Shown here: piece by piece, positions 51,902 to 60,288 of the stretch
Layout: each line of letters begins with the position of its first letter
How positions within the stretch are numbered: position 1 is the first letter of the stretch
Assembly: GCA_009377755.1 (NCBI GenBank)
Contig: WHTM01000010.1
Location: 67,001-131,000 of the forward strand
Source of the DNA: Hyphomicrobiales bacterium
Lineage (GTDB): Bacteria > Pseudomonadota > Alphaproteobacteria > Rhizobiales > Xanthobacteraceae
Direction of reading: 5' to 3'
DNA length: 64,000 nucleotides
Notes under the pieces: generated by a model
The model's input: the letters and a program-made list of their open reading frames with translations, nothing else
The model's database searches: none
Told to the model about the DNA's origin: nothing
Position numbers and translations under genes: made by a program

Positions 51902-53311
51902 CTAGCGGCCGAAATACGAAACCGCCTCGCGACCGGCGATTCGCCCGAATACGAACGCGCGCAGCACCGATACCGCGTTCGGGGCCGTGCCGTAGAAATG
52001 CCCGGTGATCTCGCCGGCCGCATAAAGGCCGGGGATCGGCGCGTCGCCGCTGCTTCCGAGCACCTCGGCCCGCTCGTTGGTGGCGATGCCGCCGAAGGTA
52101 TAGGCGACGGCGCCGATCAGCGGATAGGCGACGAACGGCGGTTCGGTGATCGCCCGCGCCCAGTTGGACTTCGGCGGGTGCAGCGTGCGCGCCGCCGCCA
52201 GCCCGTCGCAGACCGTAGCATCGAAGCGCGCCGGGTCGCCTGTCGCCGCCGCGTTGTAGGCGGCGACCGTCGCCGTGAGATTGGCCGCATCGACGCCGAT
52301 CTGCTTCGCCAAATCATCGAGCGTATCGGCCTGCGCCGGCGGCACCTCCGAGCGGATCGCGCGCTGATAGCTCTGGATCGCGAACAGGCGGCTGTCGAGG
52401 ATCGCATAGACCTCGCGGCCCGGCGTGGCGAAGTGGATGTCGCGGGAAAATTTCTCCCAGGTCTCGTGCACCAGGCCGCCGCCCTCGTCGAAAATGCGGC
52501 GTCCGTTCCTGTCGACCACGATCCCGTAGGGATAGACCAGCACCACAGGCGCGGAATTCTTAGCTCGCGGATCGATCGGCTCGGAATGCATGCCGCTCCA
52601 CTCGCCCGACATCGCCGCGCCTATCTCCACCGCCATGCGGATGCCGTCGCCGGTGTTGAAGCGCGTGCCGGGCGAGATCAGCGGCATGCTCTCGGCGCCC
52701 GCGCCGAAGTGCTCGCGCATCATCACGCCGTCGCCCTGGAAGCCGCCCGCCGCAAGGATCACCGCATCGGCGTGCATGGTTTCCGGCGCGCCGCTTCCTT
52801 GCACGACGTGGATGCCGCGAATGTCTCCGCGATTGCCGCGCACCAGCCGTCGCGCCGAGCATTCATAGTGAAGCTCGACGCCGGCGCTCCTCGCGGCATG
52901 GACGAGCGCGCGCACGATCGCCGGGCCGCCGCCGACCGGCTGGATGCGCGGCGGGCCCTTGGCGAGGTAGTAGACCGGCCGATGGAATTCCACTCCGTGC
53001 CCGGCGATCCAGGCCGCGGTCGCCGGCGCTTCCGCCGCGAGCCGCGCGAAATAGGCGCGGTCGCCGCGCCCGCCGGTGGCCGCCAGCATGTCGTCGACGA
53101 AGGTCGGCTCGACCCGGTCGGGCGCCGCCATGCGCATGTAGGACGGGCTCCAGCGCGTGTTGCCGCCGGCCTCCTCCTCGCCCGCCTTCTCCAGCAGCGT
53201 AATACGCACGCGCTCGCCGCGCTCGCGCGCCGCCTCGGCGGCGTACAGCGCGGCGCTGAGGCCCGCGGCGCCCTGGCCGACGATGACGAGGCTTTTTGCT
53301 GTGTCGCTCAT
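51902..53311 (-). CDS. FAD-dependent oxidoreductase (FAD_binding_2; tricarballylate dehydrogenase/KsdD-like)
   Basis: A 469-residue soluble flavoprotein related to the flavoprotein of fumarate reductase. The dinucleotide-binding motif [18 protein letters not shown] (about 10-27) and the following [18 protein letters not shown] are typical, and the C-terminal [30 protein letters not shown] block closes the FAD domain. Members act on tricarballylate, 3-ketosteroids or succinate-like acids; the substrate is not evident. No membrane subunits accompany it. Confidence 0.85.
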   Translation of the reverse strand: MSDTAKSLVIVGQGAAGLSAALYAAEAARERGERVRITLLEKAGEEEAGGNTRWSPSYMRMAAPDRVEPTFVDDMLAATGGRGDRAYFARLAAEAPATAAWIAGHGVEFHRPVYYLAKGPPRIQPVGGGPAIVRALVHAARSAGVELHYECSARRLVRGNRGDIRGIHVVQGSGAPETMHADAVILAAGGFQGDGVMMREHFGAGAESMPLISPGTRFNTGDGIRMAVEIGAAMSGEWSGMHSEPIDPRAKNSAPVVLVYPYGIVVDRNGRRIFDEGGGLVHETWEKFSRDIHFATPGREVYAILDSRLFAIQSYQRAIRSEVPPAQADTLDDLAKQIGVDAANLTATVAAYNAAATGDPARFDATVCDGLAAARTLHPPKSNWARAITEPPFVAYPLIGAVAYTFGGIATNERAEVLGSSGDAPIPGLYAAGEITGHFYGTAPNAVSVLRAFVFGRIAGREAVSYFGR

Positions 53312-53329
53312 CGCGGGTTATTGGTTGTT

Positions 53330-53405
53330 GTCGTCCCGGCCGAGTATAGCAGGCAAGTTTACGCAGCCTGCGTGAACTTGGCTGCGAGCGAGAGCCGGGA
53401 CCCAT
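53330..53405. repeat. Palindromic repeat with GCAGGCAAGTTTACGCAGCCTGCG core
   Basis: Contains CCCGGC...GCCGGG outer pairing and the CAGGCAAG-TTTACGCAGCCTGCG inner element, related to the one at 19684-19790. It separates the divergent flavoprotein gene and small coiled-coil membrane gene. Confidence 0.65.
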
Positions 53406-53435
53406 AGCCACAGACCTATCGAGAGTCCTCGGGAT

Positions 53436-53792
53436 ATGCTTGACGCGGTCGATCAACGCCTGGCAGACCAAAGCAAAGTCCGCGATGAGATCGCGCGGCT
53501 GGAAGCCCGGATCGAGGCGCTGGCCGAATCCCTCGAACGGTGCCGGACGATTTCGCTGATGGCGCGATTGATCCTCGCCGCCGGGACCGTATGGATCGTT
53601 CTGATGCTCACGCGGGCGATCCCGTTCGCGCCATTCAACATCGTCGGTGCGATCTCGGCCGGGCTCGGCGGCATCGTCCTGTTCGGGTCGAACGCCAGCA
53701 CTTGGAAGCAGACGGAGGCCGCCATCGCCGAGGCCGAGGCGTTGCGCGGCGAACTCATCGACAGGATCGCGTTGAAGACGGCGGAGGAATAG
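53436..53792 (+). CDS. Small membrane protein with coiled-coil ends
   Basis: Hypothetical protein of 118 residues. A heptad-rich segment at about 1-35 (VRDEIARLEARIEALAESLERC) is followed by hydrophobic spans at about 42-62 and 66-84, then a second helical stretch (TEAAIAEAEALRGELIDRIALK). Two spans between charged helices suggest a dimeric inner-membrane protein with its ends in the cytoplasm. No family recognised. Confidence 0.65.
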   Translation: MLDAVDQRLADQSKVRDEIARLEARIEALAESLERCRTISLMARLILAAGTVWIVLMLTRAIPFAPFNIVGAISAGLGGIVLFGSNASTWKQTEAAIAEAEALRGELIDRIALKTAEE

Positions 53793-53802
53793 CTTCGCCA
53801 GA

Positions 53803-53845
53803 GATGTTCATCCCGGACGCGCTGAAGGCGCGATCCGGGACCATG
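53803..53845. repeat. Short palindrome
   Basis: TCATCCCGGACGCGC-TGAAG-GCGCGATCCGGGA forms a hairpin after the coiled-coil gene. It may end that transcript. Confidence 0.55.
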
Positions 53846-54017
53846 TATCACTGCGCCCCTTTTTTGTTGCGAACACCGGGATACCGGGATACGTGAGTCT
53901 CGGCTCTCCGCGTTTGCACCGGCCGGGACGACAACGGAGAGGCTTGGCCACGCAGCGGCGCACCGCAAGTGTTATTTGTCAAACAGTAGCGGAAGAGCGC
54001 CGCACAGGAGTCGAGCC

Positions 54018-54851
54018 ATGATCAAGGATATCGTTGTCAATCTGACGCCCAGCGATGCGCGCGATCCCACCGTGGACTATTCGGTCTCGGTTGCAGCCGC
54101 CTTCGAGGCGCATCTGGCGGGTGTGGCCTTCATTTACGATCCGGTGATCCCGGCAACGGTGATGGGCGGCGGCATTTCCGCCGATCTGATCGAGTCGCAG
54201 CGGGTGGAAAGCGAGAAGGGCGCCCGAACCGCGGCGACCCGGTTCGATGCTGCCGCCAAGCGCGCCGGCCTCTCGTTCGAAAAGCACGAACTGAGCGCCA
54301 GTGCCGCCGGCGCGGCCGATCGCTTCGCCCATCTCGCCCGACGCTTCGACCTGGCGATTGTTGGACAGCCGCAACCGGACGGCCCGGTGATGCAGGACCT
54401 GGTCCTTGAGACGGCACTGTTCGAGTCCGGACGCCCGGTTCTCGCCGTACCATACATCCAGAAGGACGGGCTGACGCTCGATCGCGTCATGCTCTGCTGG
54501 GACGGGGGACGGCCCGCGGCCCGGGCGATCGCCGACGCGATGCCGTTGCTCGTCCGCGCCAAAGCGGTCGAGGTCGTCATCATCGCCGGCGAACGCGGCA
54601 AGCAGGACGAAATCCCCGGCGCCGACATGGGGCAGCATCTGGCCCGGCACGGGCTCAAGGTGACGGTCAACCGGATTCCGCGCGGAGACGTGGACGTGGC
54701 CGACGCCATCCTCTCGCATGCGGCGGACAGCGCTGCCGATTTCATGGTGATGGGGGGCTACGGCCATTCGCGGCTGCGCGAGTTCATCCTCGGCGGTGCC
54801 ACCCGCGGAATATTGCAGGCGATGACGGTGCCGACCCTGCTGTCGCACTGA
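54018..54851 (+). CDS. Universal stress protein, tandem UspA domains
   Basis: A 277-residue protein formed of two UspA-like domains. The first (about 1-145) has lost the nucleotide signature; the second contains GGYGHSRLREFILGGATRG, the G-2x-G-9x-G motif, near its end. The ATG at 54018 has GGAG eight bases upstream. Tandem USPs in this order are often induced by low oxygen; I see no convincing FNR/FixK box just upstream of it. Confidence 0.87.
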   Translation: MIKDIVVNLTPSDARDPTVDYSVSVAAAFEAHLAGVAFIYDPVIPATVMGGGISADLIESQRVESEKGARTAATRFDAAAKRAGLSFEKHELSASAAGAADRFAHLARRFDLAIVGQPQPDGPVMQDLVLETALFESGRPVLAVPYIQKDGLTLDRVMLCWDGGRPAARAIADAMPLLVRAKAVEVVIIAGERGKQDEIPGADMGQHLARHGLKVTVNRIPRGDVDVADAILSHAADSAADFMVMGGYGHSRLREFILGGATRGILQAMTVPTLLSH

Positions 54852-54886
54852 TAGATCGGCCTGTTCTCATACCAGTCGAGGCCCGT

Positions 54887-55569
54887 TCAGCGCGCCGCGG
54901 CCGCGAACCGGGCGATCACCGAAACGACGTTGCCGTCGAGGCCATTGAATCCGTGATAGGCGCGGGCGCGGCACGGATTGCCGACGCTGGTCCCGCCATC
55001 CATCCACACGACCCGGACCTTGGCACCACCCCAGGCCTTGAACGGCTCGACGGCATCGGGCGGCGTATATCGGCAACCGTCGCGCCGATGGTGCACGATC
55101 AGCGTACGCGGCAATGCCGCCGGGCTCCCGAGCGTGGAACGTACGTCGTCGAGAAAACCCGCCGTCAGAACGACTCCGTCCGGCTTTGCGGAAAGCGCGC
55201 CAGGGACCCGTAGCGACCCTCGGCTGGTCCCCGCCACGACGACGATGCGCGAGAGGCCCCGCATGAACCGGACGACGGCGGCGGCATCGACGCCGCGGTC
55301 GATGGTCAGGGTCGCGATGCCGCGGCGCACGTAGGCCTTGCGGGTGCGCACGAGCTGGTTGCCCTGTAGGCTGGCAAACGTGCCATCAGGGCGACGCCAA
55401 GGACCCCGTCGCCGCCGGAAATGAGGACGACCGCGACTCGGGGAGCGGACGGCTTGTTGAGCAGAGCCAGCGCGCCGCCGACCGTCACGGCTTCGTCCGC
55501 GGCCGCCGGCACGGCGCTCGCCACGAGACCGGCCGCAAGCACCATCCATACGGGGCTTACGGGGCTCAT
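54887..55569 (-). pseudogene. Alpha/beta-hydrolase-like exported protein, frameshifted
   Basis: Two open frames join near 55389-55391, where a one-base deletion in a G/C run interrupts the reading; restored, the product has about 227 residues. It has a signal peptide (1-24), a strand-loop like that of alpha/beta hydrolases (RVAVVLISGGDGVLGV), then GNQLVRTRKAYVRRGIATLTID, a segment with RIVVVAGTSRGSL (nucleophile-elbow-like G-T-S-R-G) and a C-terminal YHGFNGLDGNVV with a likely catalytic His. The ATG overlaps the stop of the TetR gene by four bases. Real decay or sequencing error cannot be told. Confidence 0.65.
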
Positions 55570-56243
55570 GCGGCACCCTCGGTCACCGCCGGCAGTGCGA
55601 TCTGCACCACGAGCCCGCGCGCCCGCGCATCGGCAACGCCGAGCGCCCGCAGCACCAGCAGCGTCAGTGACTGCACCGCCTCGCGCTGGCGGGCAGGGTT
55701 GGATTCGATCTCGGGCGCCAGCGGACCGATCAGCCCTTCGATCATCGCGCCAACGAGCGCCGGTGCCGTTACGGCCGGACTCTGCTCGGCAGGCAGCAGC
55801 CCGGCGGCTGCGGCCGTGCGGATGAGCCGGCCAAACTCGCCGGCGAGCGCCGCCCGACAGGCATGCCGCACCGCGCCGGTTTCGGTATCGGCCGGCTCGC
55901 CGATCAGCGCCCAGGCGAGCTTACGATTCTGCAGCGCGCGCTGCCCGAGCGCGGCGACGGCGGCGGCAATGGCCGAAAGCGGTCCCGGCGCCGCTTCCGC
56001 CGCGCGCCGCATGGTCTCCACCTCGCGGGCGCAGGCCTGCTCAACAAGTTCGTTCACCAGCTCGGTCTTGGATGGAAAGTAACGATAGACGGTACCGGCG
56101 GCGATTCCGGCCCGCTCGGCGACCGGGACGATCTGGACGGCCGCCATGCCGCCTTCCGCCACTGCATCCCTGGCCGCGGCAAGGATGTCCTCGCGGCGCG
56201 CAGCGAGCCGGCGGATCACGCGTTCAGTGCGTCGATAAGCCAT
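55566..56243 (-). CDS. TetR/AcrR family transcriptional regulator
   Basis: A 225-residue dimeric repressor. The N-terminal helix-turn-helix is VPVAERAGIAAGTVYRYFPSKTELV (about residues 40-64); the C-terminal ligand domain is alanine-rich. It is translationally coupled to the hydrolase-like gene, so it may control that gene and its own. The ATG at 56243 is preferred to an upstream start eight codons earlier. Confidence 0.82.
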   Translation of the reverse strand: MAYRRTERVIRRLAARREDILAAARDAVAEGGMAAVQIVPVAERAGIAAGTVYRYFPSKTELVNELVEQACAREVETMRRAAEAAPGPLSAIAAAVAALGQRALQNRKLAWALIGEPADTETGAVRHACRAALAGEFGRLIRTAAAAGLLPAEQSPAVTAPALVGAMIEGLIGPLAPEIESNPARQREAVQSLTLLVLRALGVADARARGLVVQIALPAVTEGAA

Positions 56244-56799
56244 GCGAATCAGGATGCGATCGGGCAAAGCGTGAACGACGATTCACGCCAGTGCAAGCGC
56301 CGCCGTGATTGCCGTCCTCGCTCGGACATCAGCCCGCAGCATGTTCGCTCTGAATTCCCCCGCGGCACGTGATGCGAGCGCTGCGCGATCTCCGCAAGCG
56401 GAACGCTCACGATGATCGCGGCACAGCCCGGCCTGCGGCGCATGGCGGGAACATCCGAAAAGCACGAGCGCCGCGCTCCTGGCCCGGTATACTAAAGCGT
56501 GTTCCGATGAGATTGAACGCAACACACGGCGTCCAAGGGTGGGCGAAATCGCTTGCTGAGGAGCATCCACTCGCGCTGCTGTTGCGAGCGATTCGCCCAC
56601 GCGCCCGCGCAGCAGATGCGGATGGTAAAGCCCGGGAATGCGCATGCCCCACCTACGGATCAACATGACCGAAATCTGTTCTAGATTCATAAGGTTGCTA
56701 ATGTCGCTATGATTCGGAAATTTGCTCCGGAACGGGTTGCAAATTCAAGCAAACTTCCGAATCGCGACACTCGCCACAAATGAATGGGAGGAAACAGCA
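56244..56799. other. Intergenic region with one large stem-loop
   Basis: No convincing gene in about 550 bases between the divergent TetR gene and the Bug-type binding protein. At 56539-56600 GTGGGCGAAATCGCTTGC can pair with GCGAGCGATTCGCCCAC, leaving a loop of about 27 bases. The upstream part near 56490-56520 is less GC-rich (GGTATACTAAAGC). The stretch just before 56800 contains GGGAGGAAA, the ribosome-binding site of the next gene. Confidence 0.5.
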
Positions 56800-57789
56800 A
56801 TGGCGGCAATCGTCAGACTCGTCGTCGTGGCCTCCGCGCTTGTGTTCGCGGTCCCGGCTCTTGCGCAGACCGGGCAAAGCGCGACGACGGTCAAGTATCC
56901 GACCAAGTCCGTTCGCGTGATCGTGCCGTATCCGGCCGGCGGCCCGACCGATCTCATCGCACGGCTCGTTGCGAACCACTTGTCCACGTCCTTGGGCCAG
57001 CAGTTCTATGTCGAGAACGTGTCCGGCGCGAGTGGCGTCGTCGGAACCGCCGCAGCGGCCAAGGCGCCCGGCGATGGCCACACCATCCTGGTCACCACCA
57101 ACGACCTGTCCGTCGCCCCGGCCACCACCAAGGATCTTCCGTACGACCCGATGAAGAGCTTTGCGCCGGTATCGATCATTGCCTCGACCCCGCAGGTCGT
57201 CGTGGTGCATCCATCGGTACCCGTGAAGGACATCAAGGAGCTCGTCGCACTGATCAAGACCGACCCGGCCAAGCACAACTACGCTTCCATGGGGCTCGGC
57301 TTCGGGCAGCTCTCGAGCGTGCGCCTGTTCCAGCTCGGGCTCGGACTCAACATCGTCCGAGTCCCGTTCTCCGGCGCCGCGCCGATGATGACCTCGGCCA
57401 TCGCCGGGCACACACCGATCGCCATCATCGGCCTGCCGCCTGCGGCGCCGCACGTGAAGGCCGGCAAGCTCCGCGCGCTCGCCGTATCGAGTCAGAAGCG
57501 GTCGCCCGCGTTCCCCGATGTCCCGACGTTGGCGGAATCCGGAATTCCCAATCAGGAATCGGAGCTGATCATCGGCGCCGTGGTATCCACGGGAACGCCG
57601 AAGGCCGTCATCGATCTGCTCCAGCGCGAGATTGCCAAGGCGATGGCTTCGCCGGAGGTGAAGCAACGGCTCGACGCGATCGGCTTCACCGCCGTCGCCA
57701 GCACGCCCGAGGCCTTTGCCGCACTGCTCAAGAGCGACGCCGAGACCTGGCCCAAGGTGATGCGCGACGCCAACATCAAGATCAACTAG
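56800..57789 (+). CDS. Tripartite tricarboxylate transporter-type (Bug family) periplasmic binding protein
   Basis: A 329-residue periplasmic protein with signal peptide (about 1-23, ALA/Q). The Bug signatures VRVIVPYPAGGPTDLIARLVA and VENVSGASGVVGT, and later RVPFSGAAPMMTSAIAGHTPIAI, are all present. ATG at 56800 follows GGGAGGAAA. No TctA/TctB membrane genes are near, as is usual for these orphan binding proteins; some act in sensing or with distant permeases. Confidence 0.88.
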   Translation: MAAIVRLVVVASALVFAVPALAQTGQSATTVKYPTKSVRVIVPYPAGGPTDLIARLVANHLSTSLGQQFYVENVSGASGVVGTAAAAKAPGDGHTILVTTNDLSVAPATTKDLPYDPMKSFAPVSIIASTPQVVVVHPSVPVKDIKELVALIKTDPAKHNYASMGLGFGQLSSVRLFQLGLGLNIVRVPFSGAAPMMTSAIAGHTPIAIIGLPPAAPHVKAGKLRALAVSSQKRSPAFPDVPTLAESGIPNQESELIIGAVVSTGTPKAVIDLLQREIAKAMASPEVKQRLDAIGFTAVASTPEAFAALLKSDAETWPKVMRDANIKIN

Positions 57790-57817
57790 GTAGACCTCGC
57801 CGCTTGCTCGGGCCTGC

Positions 57818-57842
57818 TCCCTCCCCCGCAAGGGGGAGGTAA
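57818..57842. repeat. Short palindrome of the CTCCCCC family
   Basis: CTCCCTCCCCC-GCAAG-GGGGAGG hairpin between the convergent Bug-type gene and the TPP enzyme gene, related to 4938-4985. Confidence 0.6.
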
Positions 57843-57876
57843 GAACAGAACGCATGGCGACTGGCCCCGTCGCGAC

Positions 57877-59556
57877 TCACTCGTGCTTGAGCGCCTTCTC
57901 CCGGATCGCGTCGATCGTGGTCGTCGGCGTGATCCCCTGCGGATCGACCTTCAGATGCACCAACGCCGGCTTGCCGGAGGCTTGCGCCGCCTTGAACGCG
58001 GCCGGGAAGTCGGCGGTCTTCTCGACCGTGACGCCGAAACCGCCGAACGCCTGCGCGTAGGCGGTGAAGTCGGGATTCCGCAGCGTCGTGGCGACCACGC
58101 GCTCGGGGTATTCGCGCTCCTGGTGCATGCGGATGGTGCCGTACATGCCGTTGTCGAACAGGACGGTGATGATGGGAAGGTCGTACTGGACCGCGGTCGC
58201 GAACTCCTGCCCGTTCATCAGGAGGTCGCCGTCGCCCGCGACGCAGACGACGATGCGGTCGGGATGCAGGCGCTTCATCGCCACCGCCGCCGGCAGGCCA
58301 TAGCCCATCGAGCCGGATGTCGGCGCGACCTGCGTGCCGAATTTCCGGAATCGGTAGAAGCGATGAATCCAGGCCGCGAAATTTCCGGCACCGTTGCAGA
58401 GGTAGGCATCCGCCGGAAGGTTCTCGCGCAGCCAGACCAGAATCTCACCGAGATTGACCGAGCCCGGTTGCGGTGTCGCCTGGTCGGTCCAGGCGCGCCA
58501 CTCTATATGCGCGGTTGCGGCGTCGTTGCGCCAGCGAATGTCGGACGGCGGCTGCAGGCCCTCGAGCGCGGCGGCAAAGCCGGTCGGCGCTGCCTGGATG
58601 GCGAGGTGCGGGCGGTAGACGCGGCCGAGCTCTTCAGGACCGGGGTGGACGTGCACGAAGGTCTGACGCGGCCCCGGGATTTCGAACAGCGTATAGCTCT
58701 GGGACGGCAATTCGCCGAGGCGGCCGCCGACCAGAACGACGACGTCCGCCGCTTTGATGCGCGCGAGCAATTTCGGATTCGGCCCGATCCCGAGGTCTCC
58801 GGCGTAGCAGGGATGCAGCGCGTCGAAGAGATGCGCACGGCGGAAGGTCGTCGCTACCGGCAGCGCGAAGCGTTCGGCAAATCGCATCACCGACGCGCAG
58901 GCCGCTTCCGACCAGCGGCTGCCGCCGAGCAGCATGATCGGCCGCTCCGCCGCCCAGAGCAGCTTCTGCAACTGCGCCATGTCGTTCTGGCCAGGCCAGG
59001 ACTCGACCGGCATGAACGGCGGTGCGTCGTCGACCGCGACCCGTTCGGTCAGCATGTCCTCGGGCAACGCGACGACCACCGGCCCGGGCCGCCCGTTGGT
59101 CGCCGTGTAGAAGGCGCGCGAGACCAGTTCAGGAATGCGCTCCGGCTGATCGATCTCGGTGACCCACTTCGCCATCGATCCGAACACGGCGCGGAAGTCG
59201 AGCTCCTGGAACGCCTCGCGCTCGCGCATGTGCAACCCGACCTGGCCGACGAACATGATCAGCGGGGTCGAATCCTGCTTTGCGATATGGATGCCGGCGG
59301 AGGCATTGGTGGCGCCGGGCCCGCGCGTGACGAAGCAGATTCCGGGGCGGCCCGTCACCTTCCCGACGGCTTCCGCCATCATCGCCGCGCCGCCCTCCTG
59401 CCGGCACACCGTGAGCGTGACCGGGCGATCGTGAAAAGCGTCAAGCGCGGCGAGGTAGCTCTCGCCGGGGACGCAGAAGGCGTGACGCACGCCGTGCACC
59501 AGCAACTGGTCGACCAGGATTTCGCCGCCGGTCCGGGCGTTCGTGTTCGCGCGCAT
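57877..59556 (-). CDS. Thiamine pyrophosphate-dependent enzyme (acetolactate synthase-like large subunit)
   Basis: A 559-residue TPP enzyme of the acetolactate synthase/benzoylformate decarboxylase group. The activating Glu is E54 in CRQEGG; the Mg/TPP motif is GDGDLLMN, followed by DNGMYGTIRMHQ. The catalytic small subunit of biosynthetic acetolactate synthase is not encoded next door, so a catabolic decarboxylase or carboligase is as likely. The ATG at 59556 starts a natural N-terminus (ARTGGEILVDQLLVHGV). Confidence 0.85.
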   Translation of the reverse strand: MRANTNARTGGEILVDQLLVHGVRHAFCVPGESYLAALDAFHDRPVTLTVCRQEGGAAMMAEAVGKVTGRPGICFVTRGPGATNASAGIHIAKQDSTPLIMFVGQVGLHMREREAFQELDFRAVFGSMAKWVTEIDQPERIPELVSRAFYTATNGRPGPVVVALPEDMLTERVAVDDAPPFMPVESWPGQNDMAQLQKLLWAAERPIMLLGGSRWSEAACASVMRFAERFALPVATTFRRAHLFDALHPCYAGDLGIGPNPKLLARIKAADVVVLVGGRLGELPSQSYTLFEIPGPRQTFVHVHPGPEELGRVYRPHLAIQAAPTGFAAALEGLQPPSDIRWRNDAATAHIEWRAWTDQATPQPGSVNLGEILVWLRENLPADAYLCNGAGNFAAWIHRFYRFRKFGTQVAPTSGSMGYGLPAAVAMKRLHPDRIVVCVAGDGDLLMNGQEFATAVQYDLPIITVLFDNGMYGTIRMHQEREYPERVVATTLRNPDFTAYAQAFGGFGVTVEKTADFPAAFKAAQASGKPALVHLKVDPQGITPTTTIDAIREKALKHE

Positions 59557-59598
59557 GCTGGCTCCTGCTTCATCTCCACACCGGCACTCTCTCAGGTG

Positions 59599-59757
59599 CC
59601 ATCCCGGCCGAGTGCGAAGCACGAGAGCCGGGACCCATGTACCCCTGCCTCAGCACATCGAGCGTGGCGTTGCCACCGCACACTGACCAACACTGGGATG
59701 CATGGGCCCCGGCTCGTGCAACGCTACGCGTTGCTTGGTCGGGATGACAAGCCGAGA
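59599..59757. repeat. Palindromic repeat (CATCCCGGCCGAG family)
   Basis: CATCCCGGCCGAGTGCG / CGACCAAGC...GGTCGGGATG outer pairing with inner CGGGACCCATG / CATGGGCCCCGG. It lies between two minus-strand genes (the TPP enzyme and the 132-residue hypothetical). Confidence 0.7.
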
Positions 59758-59777
59758 GGTCGGGTGCATTGCAGAGA

Positions 59778-60176
59778 TCACGTCGCCGGCTGCACCGTGA
59801 CGACCCGGAACGTATGCATCTCGCCGTCCTCGTCGCGGATCGAGACGTATTCGCCGGGCGCGAAGGCATGCGCACCGAACCGATAGCCGGCCTCGTCGTC
59901 TTCCTCCGCAGTCTCGTCGTAGTCGAACACCCAGCGCGCTTGCTCCGGCCCGCCCGGCCTATGCACGAGGCGGCCGATCTGGTCGTCCTCCCCCTGCCAG
60001 AACCGCCGGACGCCGCAGCGGTCGCGGTACTCGCGCCACAGATCGACATCGATGTGGCCGCCGGCATCAAGCGGGGCCACGAATTCGTAGCCGTGACGCT
60101 CCGAACCGGTCGGGAACTCCTTGGAGCGGGCGAGGTTGAGCCGGATGCGCTTGAGCTCATGGGGAAGTTGGGTCAT
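59778..60176 (-). CDS. Conserved hypothetical protein
   Basis: A 132-residue soluble protein with several aromatic and acidic motifs (LPHELKRIRLNLARSKEFPTGS at the N-terminus, VRRFWQGEDDQIGRLVHRPGG in the middle and GEYVSIRDEDGEMHTFRVVTV at the end). I recognise it as a type present in many Hyphomicrobiales, without known function. It is divergent from the phosphotransferase-kinase fusion, and an FNR/FixK-like box sits between the two. Confidence 0.75.
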   Translation of the reverse strand: MTQLPHELKRIRLNLARSKEFPTGSERHGYEFVAPLDAGGHIDVDLWREYRDRCGVRRFWQGEDDQIGRLVHRPGGPEQARWVFDYDETAEEDDEAGYRFGAHAFAPGEYVSIRDEDGEMHTFRVVTVQPAT

Positions 60177-60250
60177 GGCAGTCCTTCGCTTGACGTCACG
60201 ATGCAGCCTGTCAGCTTGCCGACACCGTAGCCATCATATCAGGCAATGCG

Positions 60251-60264
60251 TTGATTTAGATCAG
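60251..60264. promoter_or_regulatory. FNR/FixK-like box
   Basis: TTGATTTAGATCAG matches the TTGAT-N4-ATCAA consensus at nine of ten positions. Its centre is about 82 bases from the start of the minus-strand hypothetical gene and 31-40 from the starts proposed for the plus-strand kinase fusion; the latter spacing is short for a class II activator, so the minus-strand gene fits better. Confidence 0.55.
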
Positions 60265-60288
60265 GCAATCGCGGCATGACCGGTAAAG

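Noticed and set aside
56283-56690. 135-codon minus-strand frame in the gap before the Bug-type gene
   Set aside because: No SD, no recognised domain and it spans a stem-loop repeat; not supported as a gene.
57883-59886. 667-codon plus-strand frame opposite the TPP enzyme
   Set aside because: Antisense shadow; no domain and abnormal amino acid content.
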